Assembly (NCBI GenBank): GCA_045601445.1
Contig: JAZRZQ010000017.1
Span: 1-24,229, forward strand
Source of the DNA: RGIG5579 sp045601445
GTDB lineage: Bacteria; Bacillota; Clostridia; Oscillospirales; SIG627
Direction: 5' to 3'
Length of the DNA: 24,229 bases
This document shows, piece by piece, positions 23,109 to 24,229 of the stretch. The notes under the pieces were generated by a model, which was not told the DNA's origin, ran no database searches, and was given only the letters and a program-made list of their open reading frames with translations. Every line of letters begins with the position of its first letter. The first letter of the stretch is position 1. Position numbers and translations under genes: made by a program.

Positions 23109-24042
23109 CAAAAAAGGAAGGCGGGGATGCTTCGGGGAGAGGGATCTTTCCGAGTGTCTGCTCGATCGCCTGCTTCAGATCCGACGGCAGGGGCGCGGTG
23201 ATGGAAAGGGGAAGCGCCGTTTCGGGGTGGGGAAAGCTCAGGCGGTAGGCGTGAAGCGCCTGGCGGTCGATGAGATCGGACGCTTCTGCATAGAGCGTGT
23301 CCCCGACGATGGGAAAGCCGATCGCGGAAAAATGCGCGCGGAGCTGATGCGTCCTGCCCGTGATGGGGGCGGCCAAAAAAAGGTGATAGGGCGCGCGGGA
23401 GGCGATGAGGCGAAAGCGGGTCAGCGCGCGCTGGGAGGCGGGCTCCGTTCCGTCCGTCACGAAGCACTCGCGGCGAACGTAGGACTCCTCGCTTCGGCGG
23501 ATGCCCAGCGCGATCTCGCCCTCGAGGGGCGCTTCTTTGTCGGAGACGGTGAGAAGCAGGTACTCCTTTCGGATGCCGTGGGCCATCATCAGATCGAAAA
23601 AGCGCGCCGAGATGACCTTGCTCTTGGCACTGATGACCACGCCGCTGGTGTCCTTGTCGAGCCTGCCCGCGGCGCGAAAGACCATCGGGTAGCGGTGGTG
23701 GAGCAGACGCCCCGCGAGGGTGTCGTCCTGCAGCTTCTTGGAGGGATGCACGGCCATGTGCGGCGGCTTGTTGAGTGCGATGAGCGCATCGTCCTCGTAG
23801 AGAATGTCGATCGGGCCCTCGCTCGGCCGGATGCGCGGCGACGGGGCAGCGTCCTCGGTGGCAAGGGAAAGCGTGTCCCCGAGTGCGAGCACGTGGCGGA
23901 CGGTCTTGTGCTCGCCGTTGACGAGAATGCCGTCGGGACGGTTTTTGAGCTGTGTGACCGCGCTGCGGGAAAAGCCGAGTCGGTCGAACAGAACCTTTTT
24001 GACGGTCAAGCCCGCAAAGGCCTCGTCGCAAATAAGCTTCAT
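23095..24042 (-). CDS. RluA/RluD-family pseudouridine synthase
   Basis: Converts specific uridines in RNA, usually 23S rRNA, to pseudouridine. The 315 residues start with an S4 RNA-binding domain (about 10-60: GLTVKKVLFDRLGFSRSAVTQLK, then GILVNGEHK). The catalytic domain follows: DILYEDDALIALNKPPHMAVHPS (79-101), AGRLDKDTSGVVISAKS (125-141) with catalytic Asp129, and GRTHQLRAHFSAIGFPIVGDTLY as motif III. AGGAG lies 9 bases before the ATG at 24042; the frame continues upstream to 24123 without a second site. Whether the target is that of RluD, RluC or another member cannot be said. Its 3' end carries the -35 of the next operon, and it is divergent from tRNA-Lys. Confidence 0.93.
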   Translation of the reverse strand: MKLICDEAFAGLTVKKVLFDRLGFSRSAVTQLKNRPDGILVNGEHKTVRHVLALGDTLSLATEDAAPSPRIRPSEGPIDILYEDDALIALNKPPHMAVHPSKKLQDDTLAGRLLHHRYPMVFRAAGRLDKDTSGVVISAKSKVISARFFDLMMAHGIRKEYLLLTVSDKEAPLEGEIALGIRRSEESYVRRECFVTDGTEPASQRALTRFRLIASRAPYHLFLAAPITGRTHQLRAHFSAIGFPIVGDTLYAEASDLIDRQALHAYRLSFPHPETALPLSITAPLPSDLKQAIEQTLGKIPLPEASPPSFFVDKA

Positions 24043-24076
24043 CTGCCCCGTCTCCTTTCTCTGATTTTGCCTTTTC

Positions 24077-24105
24077 AGTATAGCACATCCGTCGGCGTGT
24101 TTCCA
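24077..24105 (-). promoter_or_regulatory. Promoter of the pseudouridine synthase gene
   Basis: Minus strand: TATACT (24082-24077) preceded by TGC, an extended -10. TGGAAA (24105-24100) lies 17 bases upstream as a partial -35. The leader to the ATG is about 28 bases. Confidence 0.6.
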
Positions 24106-24138
24106 CCCCTTTTTTTCGCGCAAATGAAAAAATATCGC

Positions 24139-24167
24139 TTGACAAAGGAATAAAACTGTGTTAAGAT
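24139..24167 (+). promoter_or_regulatory. Sigma-A promoter of the tRNA gene
   Basis: TTGACA (24139-24144), 17-base spacer, TAAGAT (24162-24167). The tRNA 5' end follows 25 bases later. It is divergent from the promoter at 24077-24105. Confidence 0.85.
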
Positions 24168-24192
24168 AGCAGTCGCCCTACAAAATGCAGTC

Positions 24193-24229
24193 GATTCATT
24201 AGCTCAGCCGGTAGAGCACTTGACTTTTA
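24193..24229 (+). tRNA. tRNA-Lys (UUU), 3' partial
   Basis: The sequence matches the first 37 positions of a tRNA: acceptor strand GATTCAT, then TA, D-arm GCTC-AGCCGGTA-GAGC, A26, anticodon 5' strand CTTGA, and loop CTTTTA. That places TTT at positions 34-36, anticodon UUU for lysine, with A at 37. The window ends inside the anticodon loop, so the rest cannot be checked. More tRNA genes may follow in a cluster. Confidence 0.92.

Overview
The window looks like a GC-rich chromosome segment of a Gram-positive anaerobe of the Clostridia (Bacillota). The evidence is an AddA-type helicase-nuclease, a DUF1292 protein, a PerR-type Fur regulator, a T-box leader ahead of pheST, luxS, and strong AGGAGG-like ribosome binding sites with consensus sigma-A promoters. 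I cannot name the genus. Nothing looks like a phage, plasmid or insertion sequence with a transposase.

Layout. (1) 3-3335 (+): addA, with its 5' end outside the window. (2) 3336-3562: a terminator hairpin and a rod-like structured stretch that may be a 6S-type RNA. (3) 3563-5453 (-): a DUF1292 protein and threonine synthase. (4) 5618-6778 (+): homoserine dehydrogenase, divergent from thrC across a shared AT-rich promoter region. (5) 6830-7216 (-): a PerR-like regulator with its own consensus promoter and a dyad at its start site. (6) 7399-14554 (+): a tightly coupled surface-polysaccharide operon of six genes: GT2, O-antigen polymerase/ligase-like membrane protein, Wzx-like flippase, GT2, GT2 and GT4. 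Most junctions overlap by ATGA. (7) 14529-20132 (+): a promoter hidden in the end of the GT4 gene, a phenylalanine T-box leader, pheS, pheT, and a Big/PHP/discoidin-like three-domain protein. (8) 20133-20542: a 410-base non-coding gap filled end to end by an elaborate structured element. (9) 20543-24042 (-): an RluA/RluD-type pseudouridine synthase, then a promoter and a probable operon of NlpC/P60-like lipoprotein, luxS and mtnN. (10) 24193-24229 (+): the first half of a tRNA-Lys(UUU), cut by the window end.

How the parts work together. Hom and ThrC are two steps of threonine synthesis; homoserine kinase is not here. MtnN and LuxS act in sequence on S-adenosylhomocysteine (detoxification and AI-2 precursor formation). 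The glycosyltransferases, flippase and polymerase-like protein form a Wzx/Wzy-style assembly line, without an initiating phosphoglycosyltransferase or chain-length regulator in view.

The best candidate for something undescribed is the element at 20136-20533. It has perfect 15-bp terminal inverted repeats, a hairpin inside each end, and eight copies of a 9-nt motif (AGTGATATT) arranged four direct then four inverted, separated by small hairpins with different stems. Either strand would give an RNA whose closing stem is followed by a U run.
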